Positions 62,775 to 64,000 of a DNA stretch of 64,000 nucleotides are shown one piece after another. The notes under the pieces were generated by a model. That model worked only from the letters and a program-made list of their open reading frames with translations, was not told the origin of the DNA and did no database searches. The stretch comes from Deltaproteobacteria bacterium (lineage in GTDB: Bacteria; UBA10199; GCA-002796325; JACPFF01), in assembly GCA_016210045.1 (NCBI GenBank), contig JACQUX010000024.1, forward strand, positions 62,001-126,000, written 5' to 3'. Position 1 is the first letter of the stretch; the number at the start of each line of letters is the position of its first letter. A program made the translations under genes and the position numbers.

Positions 62775-63291
62775 GCAACAACTCCTCGATGCGCGCTGCG
62801 GCCACGTCGGGCGTCAACGCGCCAGCGTGTTTGTGGCGGACGATGCCATGGGCGTCGATGAAATAGGTCTCCGGTACGCCGGACACGCCGTAATCGATTG
62901 CGGTGCGCAGTTCCGGGTCGAGCAACACCGGCGCGGCCTCGCCGAATTGTTGCAAAAACCGCGTCGCGTTAGCGGCCGTGTCGGAATACAGCACGGAATA
63001 GAGCTGCACGCCTTGTGCCGCATAGATCCGCTGCAATTGGCGCAAGACTTGGTGTTCTTGCGCGCACGTTCCGCACCACGTCGACCAGAAATTCAGGACT
63101 AACGGCTTGCCATGCAGCGCTTGCAACGCGATCGGCGCGGCGGCATCGCCGTTCAGCAGCGGCAACGCAAACGCAGGCGCCCGCTGCCCCACGAGCGCCG
63201 ACGGCAATACGCGCGGATCGCGGCTGAGACCGAAATAGAGCAGCCCGATCGCTGGGACCACGATGGCGAAAAAAACAATGACGCGTTTCAT
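62767..63291 (-). CDS. ccmG: Thiol:disulfide interchange protein CcmG/DsbE
   Basis: 174 aa. N-terminal signal anchor, thioredoxin fold with WCGTC (Cys73/Cys76) in FWSTWCGTCAQEH and the late GVPETYFID cis-proline segment. It keeps CcmH and apocytochrome cysteines reduced. Overlaps ccmF by four bases and ccmH by eight. The operon would serve the roughly 30 c-type hemes encoded in this window. Confidence 0.94.
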   Translation of the reverse strand: MKRVIVFFAIVVPAIGLLYFGLSRDPRVLPSALVGQRAPAFALPLLNGDAAAPIALQALHGKPLVLNFWSTWCGTCAQEHQVLRQLQRIYAAQGVQLYSVLYSDTAANATRFLQQFGEAAPVLLDPELRTAIDYGVSGVPETYFIDAHGIVRHKHAGALTPDVAAARIEELLHE

Positions 63292-64000
63292 ACCGCATCC
63301 TCGGCACGCTTTAGTCTAGCAAAGCAACAGCTCAATACGCCGCCACACATCGCCACGACGCCGCCGATCCAGATCCAGACCACGCCCGGCATCGTGATGG
63401 TCCGCATCGCCACCGCGGAACCGTCTTTCTCGAAGTGGATCGGGGCCAGATAGATGTCGCGCACTAACGTGGAACGGATCGCCGGTGTCGCGATCGGTTC
63501 GCGGGAACTGGGATAGTAATTGAGTTGCGGCGTCATCTGTCCCAGCGAGCGCTCGCCACGCATGACCGAGACCATCGCTCGCACTTCGAAGCGTTGCGGC
63601 GTCTCGCGCGCCTCGACGCGTTCTAACGTAAACGCAAAATTTCCAAGCAGCGCGGAGGTCCCGGGTTGCAACGTGAGTTCGCGTTCCTGTTTATAGACGG
63701 CCGAAAACGCGACGCCGACGATGACGAGCAGGATGCCGAAATGCGCGACAAACCCAGCATAGCGACGCGGTTGCTCCCGCAGCAGACGGAGCAGCGAACG
63801 TTGCCGCAACTGTTGCACCACTTCGACGGCCATGACGACCGCGGCCACGGTGCAGGCGAAGACCACGAAGAGGACGCCGGCATGCCGCACGTGATTGAAC
63901 GCTGCCACCACGCACGCGACACCGCCGCAGAGGATCGGCACTCCCAACGTACGCGCCACGGCGCGCGGTTCGCCGCGCCGCCATGGGGTGGCCAGTCCGA
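63288..64000 (-). CDS. ccmF: Cytochrome c heme lyase subunit CcmF, C-terminal part
   Basis: The frame runs past the right edge of the window, so only the last 237 residues or so are seen. Visible are the late membrane helices and the periplasmic domain ELTLQPGTSALLGNFAFTL...LVRDIYLAP before the final helix, all typical of the CcmF C-terminus. CcmF attaches heme to CxxCH cysteines. The next genes, ccmG and ccmH, overlap in turn. Confidence 0.92.
   Translation of the reverse strand, partial: GLATPWRRGEPRAVARTLGVPILCGGVACVVAAFNHVRHAGVLFVVFACTVAAVVMAVEVVQQLRQRSLLRLLREQPRRYAGFVAHFGILLVIVGVAFSAVYKQERELTLQPGTSALLGNFAFTLERVEARETPQRFEVRAMVSVMRGERSLGQMTPQLNYYPSSREPIATPAIRSTLVRDIYLAPIHFEKDGSAVAMRTITMPGVVWIWIGGVVAMCGGVLSCCFARLKRAEDAV

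Overview
The window is a GC-rich chromosomal segment from a Gram-negative bacterium. Evidence for two membranes includes Tat and Sec exports, an outer-membrane beta-barrel, LolC/E-type lipoprotein export permeases, a CcmFGH cytochrome c maturation operon and MreBCD/PBP2/RodA. The mix of Nar nitrate respiration, many multiheme cytochromes, thrombospondin type 3 (TSP3) surface proteins and VapBC/MazEF-like modules suits deltaproteobacterial or related candidate-phylum genomes. The sequence alone does not fix the taxon. I saw no rRNA, tRNA or CRISPR array.

Layout, left end. A 5'-truncated NnrS-like membrane protein and a thioredoxin-type arsenate reductase come first. A leftward molybdenum cofactor operon follows (moaA, a moaC-mogA fusion, moeA, moaD, moaE, mobA; 1.5-6.0 kb). 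It diverges from a rightward nitrate respiration operon (6.1-18.4 kb): diheme cytochrome c, narG, narH, narJ, narI, a hemerythrin-like protein, two NarK transporters and an alginate-export-type outer-membrane barrel. The cofactor supply and the molybdoenzyme therefore share one divergent promoter region.

18.5-26.3 kb holds an SH3-like secreted protein, a VapBC-type module, and a second divergent respiratory locus. Leftward are a cytochrome b / nine-heme cytochrome c fusion (CbcL-like) and a NapC/NirT protein with about 15 hemes. Rightward are a tetraheme cytochrome, a Tat-exported ferredoxin and an NrfD quinol oxidoreductase subunit. Three different types of quinol-to-periplasm electron exit are packed into about 6.3 kb.

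26.3-42.9 kb is mostly housekeeping: proS-pyrF, an ABC-2 exporter, mazG and small membrane proteins, a Rieske protein, a DUF255 thioredoxin-fold protein, a lipoprotein, trxA, and the leftward cell-shape operon mreB-mreC-mreD-mrdA-rodA. Its two convergent intergenic gaps (28.8-29.4 and 37.0-37.4 kb) hold the most unusual DNA of the window. These are elements of about 150 bp closed by 29-31 bp inverted arms and containing two internal hairpins. The three copies differ in stem sequence but keep pairing. A larger, possibly related 293-bp element sits beside one of them.

43-64 kb carries a VapBC module, two very large secreted proteins (1190 and 1634 aa, the latter a TSP3/beta-propeller lipoprotein), a MazF/ribbon-helix-helix module bracketed by heptad-repeat hairpins, two LolC/E-like permeases with lysS, two unrecognised proteins, a second TSP3 protein, and the ccmF-ccmG-ccmH-ccmI-like operon that would mature the many c-type cytochromes. 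In two genes (the Rieske gene and ccmH) an intergenic repeat family has entered the 5' coding end and is translated.
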